Source of the DNA: Chloroflexota bacterium | Lineage (GTDB): Bacteria > Chloroflexota > Anaerolineae > Anaerolineales > Villigracilaceae | NCBI GenBank assembly: GCA_016195815.1 | Contig: JACPYX010000006.1 | Location: 248,001-312,000 of the forward strand | DNA: 64,000 nt | Direction of reading: 5' to 3' | Shown: one piece after another, positions 16,412 through 24,896 of the stretch | Position numbering within the stretch: the stretch's first letter is position 1 | Layout: each line of letters opens with the position of its first letter | Position numbers and translations under genes: made by a program | Notes under the pieces: generated by a model | What the model saw: the letters and a program-made list of their open reading frames with translations, nothing else | What the model was told of the DNA's origin: nothing | The model's database searches: none

Positions 16412-16444
16412 CGTGATTCGAGAACGGGAAGGCCAAAAGAATCT

Positions 16445-16515
16445 CACCACACAGACACAGAGCGCGCAGAGTTTTAAAATCTTTTCTCCGTGTTCTCAGC
16501 GACTCTGCGGTGAAG
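16445..16515. repeat. Degenerate dispersed repeat between HAD and mutL
   Basis: TCACCACACAGACACAGAG on one side and CTCTGCGGTGA on the other form degenerate inverted arms around a T/A-rich centre. This 'accacagagacacagag' type of spacer repeat recurs in many environmental genomes. It lies between two divergent leaderless promoters. Confidence 0.5.
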
Positions 16516-16529
16516 TTCTTAATTCCCGC

Positions 16530-16535
16530 TATAAT
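16530..16535 (+). promoter_or_regulatory. -10 box of mutL (leaderless type)
   Basis: TATAAT, six bases (CGAGCC) before the ATG at 16542. Confidence 0.6.
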
Positions 16536-16541
16536 CGAGCC

Positions 16542-18287
16542 ATGTCCATTCGTCTTTTATCTTCTGAAGTTGCCTCGCAGATCGCCGCCGGTGAAGTGAT
16601 CGAACGCCCCGCCTCGGTGGTCAAAGAATTGATCGAGAATGCCCTGGACGCCGATGCAAAGAGTCTGGCCGTGACGATTGCCGAGGCTGGGCGCAAGTTG
16701 ATCGAAGTGGCCGATGATGGAAGCGGCATCGTTTCGGACGAGTTGGCGCTGGCCGTTTCGCGTCATGCCACATCCAAGTTGACGCGCGCCGACGATCTTT
16801 TTCACATCTCCACACTTGGATTCCGCGGCGAGGCGCTGGCTTCGATTGGTTCCGTCTCACGCATGACGATCACGTCGAAGACCGAGCAATCGAAGGCGGG
16901 TGCCCGCATCCGGGTCGAGGGCGGACGAGAAGGAAAAGTTGAATCCATCGGCGCGCCGACTGGCAGCGTTGTGCGCGTCGAAGACCTTTTTTACAACGTC
17001 CCGGCGCGTTTGAAATTTTTAAAGACCGATGTCACCGAACGCCGCGCCATTGACGCGTTGATCACGCGTTATGCGCTGGCTTATCCCGATGTGCGTTTCA
17101 AACTGGCCGAAGGAAATAACGTCACACTGCAAACCGCGGGCGATGGCGACCGACGCTCGATCCTGGCCGCGTTATATGGCGTGGATGTGGCGAAGCAATT
17201 GTTGGAAATCAATGCCGAGGAAGATGGCATCAAATTATCCGGCTATGTGAGTCCGACGGCCATCACGCGCTCGAACCGCAAAGACATCACATTCTTTGTG
17301 AATGGCCGTTGGGTGCAGGATACGCCGCTGACCACTGCGCTCATTCAGGCGTATCACACGCTGTTGATGGTCGGACGTTATCCGCTGGCGGCCATGTTCG
17401 TTGAGATCAACCCTGAAGAAGTGGATGTGAACGTTCATCCCGCCAAAGCCGAAGTTCGATTCAGGAATCAAGACCGCGTTTTTAGTTTCGTCCAACGTGC
17501 GGTTCGGCGCGGACTTTTAGCGTACGCGCCGGTTCCAAGCGTGACTCCGAGTCTGTGGGGCGGATCGCGTCCGCAAGAAACGCGGCAGGTGGGATTAGAT
17601 TGGACGATGGCTCATGACGAACAGTTGACAGTTGACGGCGGACAGTTGACCGCTGCTTCTGAACTATCAACTACCAACCACCAACTACCAACCACCAACC
17701 GAGTGCCATTGCTCAGACTCATCGGCCAGATCGGTTCGACGTACCTCGTGGCCGAAGGCCCGGACGGTTTATATTTGATTGACCAACATGCCGCACATGA
17801 AAGAGTCTTGTTTGAGAAACTTATGGCGCAGCATGATATGAAAAAGATACCATCGCAATCTTTGCTCACGCCTGTAGCCGTGACTTTGCCGCCGCAATCC
17901 GCCAATTTACTAATTTCCCAATTGCCAACACTTGCTCATTTTGGTTTTGAAGTGGAAGACTTTGGCTCGAATTCTTTTCAAGTCCGCGCCATGCCGGTCG
18001 TCTTTGCGGGCGGAGACCCGTCCGCCGCGCTGCGCGCCGTCGTCGAAGACTTTGAAGAGGATGAAGCGCCGTTACAAAATGAGATCGAGAAGAAACTGGC
18101 GGCGCGCGTCTGCAAACGGCTGGCCGTCAAAGGCGGACAGACTCTTTCGCCCGATGAACAACGCGCTTTATTAACTGACCTGGAGAATTGTGATTCGCCG
18201 CGCACCTGTCCGCATGGCAGACCGACGATGATTCATTTGTCCGTGGATATGCTGGAGCGTCAGTTTGGGAGACGAGGGGCGAGATGA
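16542..18287 (+). CDS. mutL: DNA mismatch repair protein MutL
   Basis: 581 residues. The GHKL ATPase N-terminus is clear: IAAGEVIERPASVVKELIEN (motif I), DDGSGI (motif II), and FRGEALASI (motif III). The C-terminal region carries DQHAAHERVLFE, the DQHAxxExxxxE metal site of endonuclease-type MutL, plus CKRLAVKGG and CPHGRPT. So it should nick DNA itself, as in bacteria lacking MutH. The linker (about residues 361-387) is partly encoded by short tandem repeats at 17621-17700. The start at 16542 is set by the TATAAT six bases upstream and the MutL-typical MSIRLLSSEVASQIAAG. No mutS in the window. Confidence 0.96.
   Translation: MSIRLLSSEVASQIAAGEVIERPASVVKELIENALDADAKSLAVTIAEAGRKLIEVADDGSGIVSDELALAVSRHATSKLTRADDLFHISTLGFRGEALASIGSVSRMTITSKTEQSKAGARIRVEGGREGKVESIGAPTGSVVRVEDLFYNVPARLKFLKTDVTERRAIDALITRYALAYPDVRFKLAEGNNVTLQTAGDGDRRSILAALYGVDVAKQLLEINAEEDGIKLSGYVSPTAITRSNRKDITFFVNGRWVQDTPLTTALIQAYHTLLMVGRYPLAAMFVEINPEEVDVNVHPAKAEVRFRNQDRVFSFVQRAVRRGLLAYAPVPSVTPSLWGGSRPQETRQVGLDWTMAHDEQLTVDGGQLTAASELSTTNHQLPTTNRVPLLRLIGQIGSTYLVAEGPDGLYLIDQHAAHERVLFEKLMAQHDMKKIPSQSLLTPVAVTLPPQSANLLISQLPTLAHFGFEVEDFGSNSFQVRAMPVVFAGGDPSAALRAVVEDFEEDEAPLQNEIEKKLAARVCKRLAVKGGQTLSPDEQRALLTDLENCDSPRTCPHGRPTMIHLSVDMLERQFGRRGAR
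17621..17700. repeat. Short tandem repeats inside the mutL linker
   Basis: ACAGTTGACAGTTGAC with another ACAGTTGAC copy after it, then two perfect direct copies of CAACTACCAACCAC at 17668-17681 and 17682-17695. They encode a Thr/Asn/Gln-rich part of the linker between the ATPase and endonuclease domains. Confidence 0.75.
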
Positions 18288-18345
18288 GCTTGAATTAAAA
18301 AGATTGCGCGTGGCCTCTGACCCGCGTATTTGTCAGGCGCATGAG

Positions 18346-18369
18346 ACCTCCCGCATCACTGCGGGAGGT
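18346..18369. terminator. Hairpin between convergent mutL and histidine kinase genes
   Basis: ACCTCCCGC / GCGGGAGGT with a six-base loop; no long T tract. It lies between gene ends 18287 (plus) and 18375 (minus). Confidence 0.55.
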
Positions 18370-18374
18370 TATGT

Positions 18375-19580
18375 TTATAGTCTCGGTATCGTCTTGCCCG
18401 ATCTTGGCAGATGGATAGAGAACGATGTCCCCACGCCGAGCTTGCTTTTAATTTCCATGCGCCCGCCGTGTCCCTGGACGATCTGCTTGCAGATGGAAAG
18501 CCCAAGTCCCGTCCCGGCCACCTTGCCTTCGGTCTCGCGCACCCGATAAAACTTCTCGAAAAGATGCGGAATGGCTTCTTCGGGAATGCCCACGCCTGTA
18601 TCCTGAATCGAAACGCAGACTTCCGTCTCGTTTGCACTGGCGTTCAGGATAACCGAGCCGTTGGGGCGATTGTATTTGATGGCGTTGCTCAACAGATTCA
18701 AAATGACCTGCTTGATCTTGTCGCGGTCGGCTTCGAAGGCGGATATTTTTTCTGATGCTTCGATCCGAATTTGAATTTTATCTTCTTCCGCTTTTGAGTT
18801 CATGATGTCTTTGCATTCATAGAGCAGATCCGTGATCTTGAAGCCGGACTTGCGGAATTGCACGCGTCCCGATTCGAGCCGGGCCAGGTCGAGGAAGGAG
18901 GATGCCAATGAATTCAGCCGCAGGGTTTCGCCGTGAATGTTGTGGATGATCTGTTCCTGTTGTTCGCGTGCCATCTCTGGCCGCAGAAGAAGATAAGTGG
19001 CCGTGCTGAGCGAAGCCAGCGGTGTGCGAAGTTCATGCACGAACTCAGAGATCAAGTCTGATTGTTGGAACAAACGCGCGTTCTCGATGGCCACGGCCGC
19101 CTGTGCGCCCAACACCGAGAGCATAGACTCGTCGCCTTCACTGAACTTGCCGCGTTCCTTGTTCAATGCCTCAAGTACTCCCACCACTTTATTTTTGGTG
19201 ATGAGCGGCACGCCCAACAGTGATTGTGTCGGGCGGCCCGTCAATTGGTCAACGGTTCCAAAGAAACGCGGATCATCCTGGGCTTTGTCGATTCGCACCG
19301 CTTTGCGGTTGATCACGATCCAGCCCGCAATGCTCCCTTCCAGCGGGACCACCAGCCCGCGCATGGTAGGTTCGTCCAGGTTCGTGGCGACTTGAAAATA
19401 CAACTGCTGGGTTAAATTGTCGTACAGCAGAATAGAGGCGGCCTCCGAGCCGCTGACTTCAGCCGCGGCATTGACAATTCGTTCCAGCAGAACGTCAAGG
19501 TCGAGGGTAGAGGCGAGGTCGCGGGCGATCTCAATCAGGCGGCGATAGCTGTCCAGGCGTTGAGTTTTTATTTCAGCCAT
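18375..19580 (-). CDS. GAF-domain sensor histidine kinase
   Basis: 401 residues, no membrane helix. A GAF domain spans about residues 25-170. The phosphoacceptor motif FVHELRTPL has His182, and the HATPase domain shows NLLSNAIKYN (N box), DTGVGIP (G1) and GTGLGLSI (G2). Input is therefore cytosolic. It overlaps the sirtuin gene by eight bases and lies downstream of a receiver-domain gene, so HK, sirtuin and receiver-ATPase form one operon. The receiver protein upstream is its likely phosphotransfer partner. Confidence 0.92.
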   Translation of the reverse strand: MAEIKTQRLDSYRRLIEIARDLASTLDLDVLLERIVNAAAEVSGSEAASILLYDNLTQQLYFQVATNLDEPTMRGLVVPLEGSIAGWIVINRKAVRIDKAQDDPRFFGTVDQLTGRPTQSLLGVPLITKNKVVGVLEALNKERGKFSEGDESMLSVLGAQAAVAIENARLFQQSDLISEFVHELRTPLASLSTATYLLLRPEMAREQQEQIIHNIHGETLRLNSLASSFLDLARLESGRVQFRKSGFKITDLLYECKDIMNSKAEEDKIQIRIEASEKISAFEADRDKIKQVILNLLSNAIKYNRPNGSVILNASANETEVCVSIQDTGVGIPEEAIPHLFEKFYRVRETEGKVAGTGLGLSICKQIVQGHGGRMEIKSKLGVGTSFSIHLPRSGKTIPRL

Positions 19581-20349
19581 TTAAAACCTGTTCTGCAATT
19601 GCGGGGATCACTTCAATCACATCTTCAGATAGTACGGCGTCGGCGCGTACATCCAGATAAGTAGGTGAGTTATTGACGATAATAAGGTGCGCGCCGCGGT
19701 CAAGTGCCTGCATCGGCAGGCCGGCTACCGGCAAGACCTCCAGCGATGAACCCGCTACCAGCATCAGATCGCAGGAGCGGCAATCGCGTTGCGCCTCGAA
19801 GCAGGCTTTTTGCGGCAATTGTTCTCCAAACAAAATCACGTCCGGTTTCAGAATGGCTCCGCAGCGCGGGCAATGCGGAATTTCACCTTTTTCTACAAAT
19901 GGCTGGAGATATGCCCGGGCATCCGTTTGTTCATAGCATTGTGTGCAGGAGAAGGTGCGCAGCGTGCCGTGCATTTCGATCACGTTTTTCGACCCCGCCT
20001 TTTGATGCAGCATGTCAATGTTTTGTGTGATGATCGAGTGGATACGCCCGGCCTGTTCAAGTTCCGCCAGTGCAATGTGTGCCAGGTTCGGTTTCGCTTC
20101 AAAGATCCGATTCGCAAGCGGGCGGAACCACGCATAGAATTTTTCCGGGTGGGTTCGAAAGGTGTTCATCGAAGCAACTTCAAGCGGTTCCTGGCGCGAC
20201 CATAAGCCGGTTCCCTCCGAACGGAAATCTGGAATTCCCGATGGAGTGGATAGCCCTGCCCCGGTCAGAACGACGGCCCGTTTCGCTTTGCAGAATAATT
20301 CGGCGGCGAATTCAATGCCTCCCTGTACCGAATCTGGCAAAGACTTCAC
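19573..20349 (-). CDS. Sir2-family NAD-dependent protein deacylase
   Basis: 258 residues. NAD-binding GAGLSTPSGIPDFR (30-43), TQNIDMLH (108-115), catalytic His127 in EMHG, and structural zinc cysteines C135/C138 and C160/C163 are all present. It removes acetyl or other acyl groups from lysines using NAD. The start is a GTG at 20349 whose GTGA overlaps the stop of the receiver gene by four bases; the longer in-frame extension would be antisense-like overlap with that gene. It is sandwiched between the two partners of a two-component pair, a notable arrangement. Confidence 0.92.
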   Translation of the reverse strand: MKSLPDSVQGGIEFAAELFCKAKRAVVLTGAGLSTPSGIPDFRSEGTGLWSRQEPLEVASMNTFRTHPEKFYAWFRPLANRIFEAKPNLAHIALAELEQAGRIHSIITQNIDMLHQKAGSKNVIEMHGTLRTFSCTQCYEQTDARAYLQPFVEKGEIPHCPRCGAILKPDVILFGEQLPQKACFEAQRDCRSCDLMLVAGSSLEVLPVAGLPMQALDRGAHLIIVNNSPTYLDVRADAVLSEDVIEVIPAIAEQVLNG

Positions 20350-21509
20350 TTGGTCTTCTCGCGTTCCAGGGTTTGGTCGGCGATCTTGAATAGCTGTTGT
20401 GAAGTGACGTTGGTCGGCTGGGAGAATACAGCCGGCATGTGGATGCGTACGGACGCACTCATCATCTCCGGCGCCGGGGTGATTGTAGCGGCAATCGAGT
20501 GACCCAGATTCTGCTGGACATCCGTCCAACCGATTTGGGACTCTGAGCGCATACGATTATTTAGCACAACATTGATTCTCATACGGTCAATGCCGAGGTT
20601 TGCGATTTCATCAATCAGCAATTTTGTGCGCGCAATCGTATTCAGAGCGCCTTCGATCACCACGATCTGCTCGCTGCAAAGGGGCAGGATCTTTTGTGCG
20701 AAGGCGGGCAGCCCTGAACCAAGGTCCAGAACGACGAAGCGTGCCAGGGTCGAGAGGCGGGACACGATGATCTCATATTGATCAACCTTGCTGGTCAGGT
20801 GAACATCGCGCGGATTCTCAGATGCCAGCAATAATTTCAGCCCCGAGCTATGCGAGACAAGCAGAGAACTTACTTTCTCGCGCGTAATTTCTGCGGTGGT
20901 TCCAGAAAGCAGGTCGTTGAGTCCGCTTTGGCTGGGAGCACCCAGGTCCATTCCGAGAGTGCCTTGCCCGGGCGTCAATTCTGCCAGGATAACTTCGGCA
21001 TGTGTGCGTGTGAAAAGCGCGCCGGCTAAATTGGACGCGAGCGTAGAGACACCCAGGCCGCCGCGCGCCGAAAGCATGCCTATCACCCAGCCATGCTGTT
21101 CGCGCGAAGCGGTATCCATCTCCTCCGCTGTTTTTGGAGCGATACGGGAAAGCAGTGCCCGGATATGGGCTTGCAATTCAGTCGGATGAGTGGGCTTGGT
21201 CAGGTAATCATCGGCACCCGATTCAAAGCCAGTGACTTTATCGTCCAATTGTGTCTTGGCTGTAAACATCAGGATGGGCGTTGATTTGGTAGCCGGGTTC
21301 TTTCGCAGCCGGCGTGACACCTCATACCCGTCCATGTCGGGCATCATCACATCCAACAGGATAATATCCGGCTTTTCTTCGAACGCCTTGGCCAGACCTT
21401 GTTCGCCGCTGGAAGCCGCGGTAATAAGATAGCCTTGCCGCTGAAGCATTAACCCTACCAGCCGCAGAGTATCTACATCGTCGTCAACAATTAGGATTTT
21501 TTCAGGCAT
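20346..21509 (-). CDS. Receiver domain fused to MinD/CpaE-like ATPase
   Basis: 387 residues. Residues 1-120 are a response-regulator receiver: ILIVDDD, phosphoacceptor Asp in [12 protein letters not shown], Lys in YLTKPTHP. Residues about 138-387 are a MinD/ParA-like ATPase with deviant Walker A SARGGLGVSTLASNL and VVLDLGSGLP as the Walker B region. This receiver-ATPase layout is that of CpaE/TadZ proteins of Flp pilus systems, but no pilus genes are nearby. Start 21509 (MPEKILIVDDD) has GGGAG upstream; an in-frame start at 21557 is less likely. First gene of the operon with sirtuin and histidine kinase. Confidence 0.9.
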   Translation of the reverse strand: MPEKILIVDDDVDTLRLVGLMLQRQGYLITAASSGEQGLAKAFEEKPDIILLDVMMPDMDGYEVSRRLRKNPATKSTPILMFTAKTQLDDKVTGFESGADDYLTKPTHPTELQAHIRALLSRIAPKTAEEMDTASREQHGWVIGMLSARGGLGVSTLASNLAGALFTRTHAEVILAELTPGQGTLGMDLGAPSQSGLNDLLSGTTAEITREKVSSLLVSHSSGLKLLLASENPRDVHLTSKVDQYEIIVSRLSTLARFVVLDLGSGLPAFAQKILPLCSEQIVVIEGALNTIARTKLLIDEIANLGIDRMRINVVLNNRMRSESQIGWTDVQQNLGHSIAATITPAPEMMSASVRIHMPAVFSQPTNVTSQQLFKIADQTLEREKTK

Positions 21510-21603
21510 GGCATTAACTCCCAAGTAAAGTCTAGCATAAAGCGAATGTTCAGGCAAGTTTTTATAATGTCCGCGAAACGGATATTTCTCTGCCCTCCTA
21601 TGC

Positions 21604-21609
21604 TATAAT
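21604..21609 (+). promoter_or_regulatory. Probable ssrA -10 box
   Basis: TATAAT, 54 bases before the mature tmRNA 5' end. No convincing -35 at the expected distance; a second TATAAT lies at 21563-21568. Confidence 0.45.
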
Positions 21610-21663
21610 TTCAATTGCAACGGGCTAACGCCCTGTTGAGCTTGGGGAAAGTCCCTCGTTCTT

Positions 21664-22041
21664 GGGGATGACAGGCTTCGACGGGAGAGGCTGGTCCCGG
21701 AATGCGAGCCGAGCGGCGCCGACCTCGTAAACTCAGCGCAAAAACTTAAGTGCCAAAAACACTTCCTACGCTGCTATGCCCCTCGCCGCCTAGGCGATGA
21801 CATAACAGCCGGCCCCTTTATGAGGCCGCGTCCGCCTGCCCCGTTCTCCACCCGGTGCAGGGCCGGGCGAGACAATGGTGGAGTGCCGCGCACAACTCCG
21901 CTAAGTGCGCTTAAGATTAGCGGATGGCCGCAGGGTTACCAGCCCGCCGGGATCCCTGTAGTGACTAACTTCGGCAGGCTACGCTCGTAGAGTTTCGAGG
22001 GTCGATTCTTTCGGACGCGGGTTCAATTCCCGCCATCTCCA
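21664..22041 (+). ncRNA. ssrA: tmRNA
   Basis: The 5' end GGGGATGACAGGCTTCGAC and the 3' tRNA-like end (GGTTCAATTCCCGCC, acceptor CATCTCC) are diagnostic of ssrA. The acceptor stem GGGGATG/CATCTCC forms with one G-U pair; the terminal A is at 22041 and CCA is not encoded. The tag frame runs 21752-21793 and encodes AKNTSYAAMPLAA followed by TAG; with the charged alanine the tag is one residue longer. The LAA end is the usual protease-recognition tail. It rescues stalled ribosomes. Single-piece (not permuted) form. Confidence 0.97.
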
Positions 22042-22051
22042 CTCTTGCTGT

Positions 22052-22087
22052 TGAGTCAGCGGTTTAACCGCTGACTCACTTTTTTTT
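22052..22087 (+). terminator. ssrA terminator
   Basis: Perfect stem TGAGTCAGCGGTT / AACCGCTGACTCA followed by eight T residues. Confidence 0.92.
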
Positions 22088-22089
22088 GT

Positions 22090-22095
22090 TATTAT
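22090..22095 (+). promoter_or_regulatory. -10 box of the following lipoprotein gene (leaderless type)
   Basis: TATTAT, seven bases before the ATG at 22103, just past the ssrA terminator T tract. Confidence 0.45.
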
Positions 22096-22102
22096 TGACC
22101 GC

Positions 22103-22846
22103 ATGAAACGAACATTGACACTTACCCTGCTCGGATTTTTTCTTCTTGCCGCCTGCCAATCTGCGGCGACAACCACGCCTCTCGCCTCGACTTCAACCGT
22201 CGCGCCCTCACCGAAGCCGACCGCCATCCCCAGCCCTTCACCCGTCCCAACCGCCGCGCCGACAGCGACTCTCGTCCCCGCGCCGCGTACCTTCGAAGAA
22301 CAGTTTGACGCGAATCCGCAGTATTGGTCATTCCTGCAAATTGATAACGGCCAGCCGTTTCCGGGTCCGGGTGTGGAAGCGGGGAATCTCGTCTTCGACT
22401 TGAATGCACCGAATCAATGGGCCTATGCCTTGTATGGCGGGCAGGATTATCTGAACGTTCGTGTGGACGCGCAAGTCGAAGTCCGCGCTGGGGACGGCGC
22501 AGTAGGCATTGTTTGCAGATATAGCGAGAAAGATGGCTGGTATGAATTTAATATTTACTCCGATCAAACATATATGTTGTTGTTTGGTCAGTGGCTGAGG
22601 CCGGGCGTAGCGCATTACATGCCGATGTATCGCGGCGAATCGGAAAAGATCAAAAGCGGTACGAATGAGATTGGCTTGTTATGTGATGGCGACACGCTTA
22701 CGCCCTTCGTCAATGGCGTGCAAATGAAGAAATGGCAGGAACTGAAGTTCGGGTTGAAGAATGGCGGGATTGCCCTTTCGTCGGCATCGTTCAATGCTGT
22801 GCCTTTCACGATAGCCTATGATTGGGTCAAAGTAAGTGAGCCGTAG
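22103..22846 (+). CDS. Exported lipoprotein with jelly-roll (concanavalin-like) domain
   Basis: 247 residues. Signal MKRTLTLTLLGFFLLAAC with lipobox LAAC, then a Thr/Pro/Ala-rich linker to about residue 60. The remaining 185 residues are beta-rich: EEQFDANPQYWSF, NVRVDAQVEV, GIVCRYSEKDGWYEFNIY, and a closing FTIAYDWVKVSE. The pattern 'FRYxxxxxWYxFxI ... NxigLLCDGDTLTPFVNGV' is that of DUF1080/LamG-like carbohydrate- or ligand-binding jelly rolls. No catalytic residues identified. Monocistronic between ssrA and dnaK. Confidence 0.75.
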   Translation: MKRTLTLTLLGFFLLAACQSAATTTPLASTSTVAPSPKPTAIPSPSPVPTAAPTATLVPAPRTFEEQFDANPQYWSFLQIDNGQPFPGPGVEAGNLVFDLNAPNQWAYALYGGQDYLNVRVDAQVEVRAGDGAVGIVCRYSEKDGWYEFNIYSDQTYMLLFGQWLRPGVAHYMPMYRGESEKIKSGTNEIGLLCDGDTLTPFVNGVQMKKWQELKFGLKNGGIALSSASFNAVPFTIAYDWVKVSEP

Positions 22847-22946
22847 CCCAGCCCCGATATCCTCTTTTATTGTTTCTACGCATCGTTAATATTCTTCTTG
22901 CATTCATCGTGTATTCTTTGGGCAATATCATGCAAGGAGTGAAGCT

Positions 22947-24842
22947 ATGGGTAAAATTATTGGCATTGACCTAGGTACTACCAACAGTGTCGTCTCTGTC
23001 ATGGAAGGCGGCTCGGCGACTGTTATTTCTACTGCAGAAGGCGGACGGCTTTGCCCATCAGTTGTGGCCTTCAATAAAAATGGAGAGCGCCTTGTAGGTC
23101 AGACGGCCAAACGCCAGGCTGTGGTGAACTCGGAAAATACGATCTATTCCATCAAGCGTTTCATCGGGCGCCACTATGAAGAGACCGAAGTGGAGCGCAA
23201 AATGGTTTCGTACGAAGTCGCCCCCGGTAATGCGGACGATGTGAAGGTGAAAATTCCGATCACGGGCCGCGAATATAGCCCGCAGGAAATCTCGGCGATG
23301 GTGCTGGGCAAACTCAAAGCAGATGCCGAGGCCTATCTCGGCCAGCCTGTGACTCAGGCCGTTATCACGGTTCCAGCCTATTTCAACGACAGCCAGCGTC
23401 AGGCTACAAAAGACGCGGGCAAGATCGCAGGTCTGGAAGTGATGCGCATCATCAATGAGCCGACTGCCTCCGCGCTGGCGTACGGCCTTGATAAAAAGAA
23501 AAATGAAACTATCCTGGTTTTCGACCTCGGCGGCGGCACATTCGACGTATCTATCCTCGAAGTGGGCGAAGGTGTGATCGAAGTCAAGTCTACAAACGGC
23601 GATACACATCTTGGCGGCGACGACTGGGATCAGAAGATCGTCAATTGGGCGGCGGATGAGTTCAAACGTGAACAAGGCGTTGACTTGCGCGCGGATCGCC
23701 AGGCGCTTCAGCGTCTGCGTGAGGCGGCGGAAAAAGCCAAGATCGAACTCTCGACTGTGATGGAGACCGAGATCAACCTGCCCTACGTCACTGCTGATGC
23801 GAACGGCCCGAAACATTTGCAGTTGAGATTGAGCCGCGCCAAATTTGAGCAGATGACCGAAGACCTGTTGGCTCGCTGCCGCAAACCGTTCGAAGCCGCG
23901 CTCAAAGATGCAGGCATGGACGCAGGAAAACTTAACGAGGTGGTGCTGGTCGGTGGTTCGTCGCGCATGCCCATGGTCCAGGACTTGGTGCGCTCGCTGA
24001 CGAACGGCAAAGAACCGAATAAGGGAGTCAATCCTGATGAAGTGGTTGCCATCGGCGCGGCCATCCAGGGCGGCGTGTTGGGCGGCGAAGTCAAAGACAT
24101 TTTGTTGCTCGATGTGACTCCGCTATCACTGGGCGTCGAGACGATGGGCAGTGTCATGACGGTCATGATCGAGCGCAATACGACCATCCCGGTGCGCAAG
24201 ACGGAAACGTATTCGACCGCCGCGGATAACCAGACCGCTGTAGATATTCACGTTCTGCAGGGCGAGCGCCCGATGGCCGGTGACAATATGTCGCTGGGAC
24301 GCTTTCGGCTTGATGGCATTCCCCCTGCGCCGCGCGGCGTCCCGCAGGTTGAAGTGACCTTCGATATTGACGCCAATGGCATTTTGCACGTGACCGCTAA
24401 AGACAAAGCCAGCGGCAAGGAACAGAAGGTCACGATCACCGCATCTACAAATTTGAATAAGCAGGATATCGAGCGCATGGTGCAAGAGTCCCGCCAGCAC
24501 GAAGCCGAAGATAAAAAGCGCCGTGAGTTGATCGAAGCCCGCAACAATGCAGACAATATGTCTTATCAATTGGAAAAGACTCTGCGTGAATTGGGCGACA
24601 AAGTCCCGGCCAACGAGCGCGCCAATATCGAGACAAAGATCAACGACTTGAAACAAGCCGCCACAACCGACGATGTCAATCGCATCAAGAAAGCCACGGA
24701 AGATGCGCAAAATGCCTTTCACGCCCTGAGCCAGCAGTTATACGCGCAGGGCCAGCCACAACCCGAAGGGCAGAGTCAGGGCGGCGGCCCGTCCGCACCG
24801 CCGCCGAACGATGGCGATGTGATTGACGGCGAAGTTTCGTAG
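22947..24842 (+). CDS. dnaK: Molecular chaperone DnaK (Hsp70)
   Basis: 631 residues, the normal length. [13 protein letters not shown] at the N-terminus, [13 protein letters not shown] (phosphate 2), and [14 protein letters not shown] are the actin-fold ATPase motifs; [16 protein letters not shown] marks the linker and substrate-binding domain. The tail is Gly/Gln/Pro-rich and ends EGEVS-like (VIDGEVS). AAGGAGTGAAGCT precedes the ATG. grpE, dnaJ and hrcA are not adjacent, and no CIRCE element is seen upstream. A strong terminator follows. Confidence 0.98.
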   Translation: MGKIIGIDLGTTNSVVSVMEGGSATVISTAEGGRLCPSVVAFNKNGERLVGQTAKRQAVVNSENTIYSIKRFIGRHYEETEVERKMVSYEVAPGNADDVKVKIPITGREYSPQEISAMVLGKLKADAEAYLGQPVTQAVITVPAYFNDSQRQATKDAGKIAGLEVMRIINEPTASALAYGLDKKKNETILVFDLGGGTFDVSILEVGEGVIEVKSTNGDTHLGGDDWDQKIVNWAADEFKREQGVDLRADRQALQRLREAAEKAKIELSTVMETEINLPYVTADANGPKHLQLRLSRAKFEQMTEDLLARCRKPFEAALKDAGMDAGKLNEVVLVGGSSRMPMVQDLVRSLTNGKEPNKGVNPDEVVAIGAAIQGGVLGGEVKDILLLDVTPLSLGVETMGSVMTVMIERNTTIPVRKTETYSTAADNQTAVDIHVLQGERPMAGDNMSLGRFRLDGIPPAPRGVPQVEVTFDIDANGILHVTAKDKASGKEQKVTITASTNLNKQDIERMVQESRQHEAEDKKRRELIEARNNADNMSYQLEKTLRELGDKVPANERANIETKINDLKQAATTDDVNRIKKATEDAQNAFHALSQQLYAQGQPQPEGQSQGGGPSAPPPNDGDVIDGEVS

Positions 24843-24846
24843 GATC

Positions 24847-24880
24847 AACTCTCCGAGGTTACAAAACCTCGGAGAGTTTT
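24847..24880 (+). terminator. dnaK terminator
   Basis: AACTCTCCGAGGTT / AACCTCGGAGAGTT with an ACAA loop and TTTT tail, ending five bases before the next gene's -10 box. Confidence 0.92.
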
Positions 24881-24884
24881 GTTA

Positions 24885-24890
24885 TATAAT
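24885..24890 (+). promoter_or_regulatory. -10 box of the C39-like peptidase gene (leaderless type)
   Basis: TATAAT, six bases (CATTCC) before the ATG at 24897. Confidence 0.6.
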
Positions 24891-24896
24891 CATTCC

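Noticed and set aside
22880-22946. A CIRCE heat-shock operator upstream of dnaK
   Set aside because: No TTAGCACTC-N9-GAGTGCTAA or near match is present.
23058-23816. A 252-codon minus-strand frame inside dnaK
   Set aside because: Fully antisense to conserved dnaK sequence; high-GC third positions create such frames.
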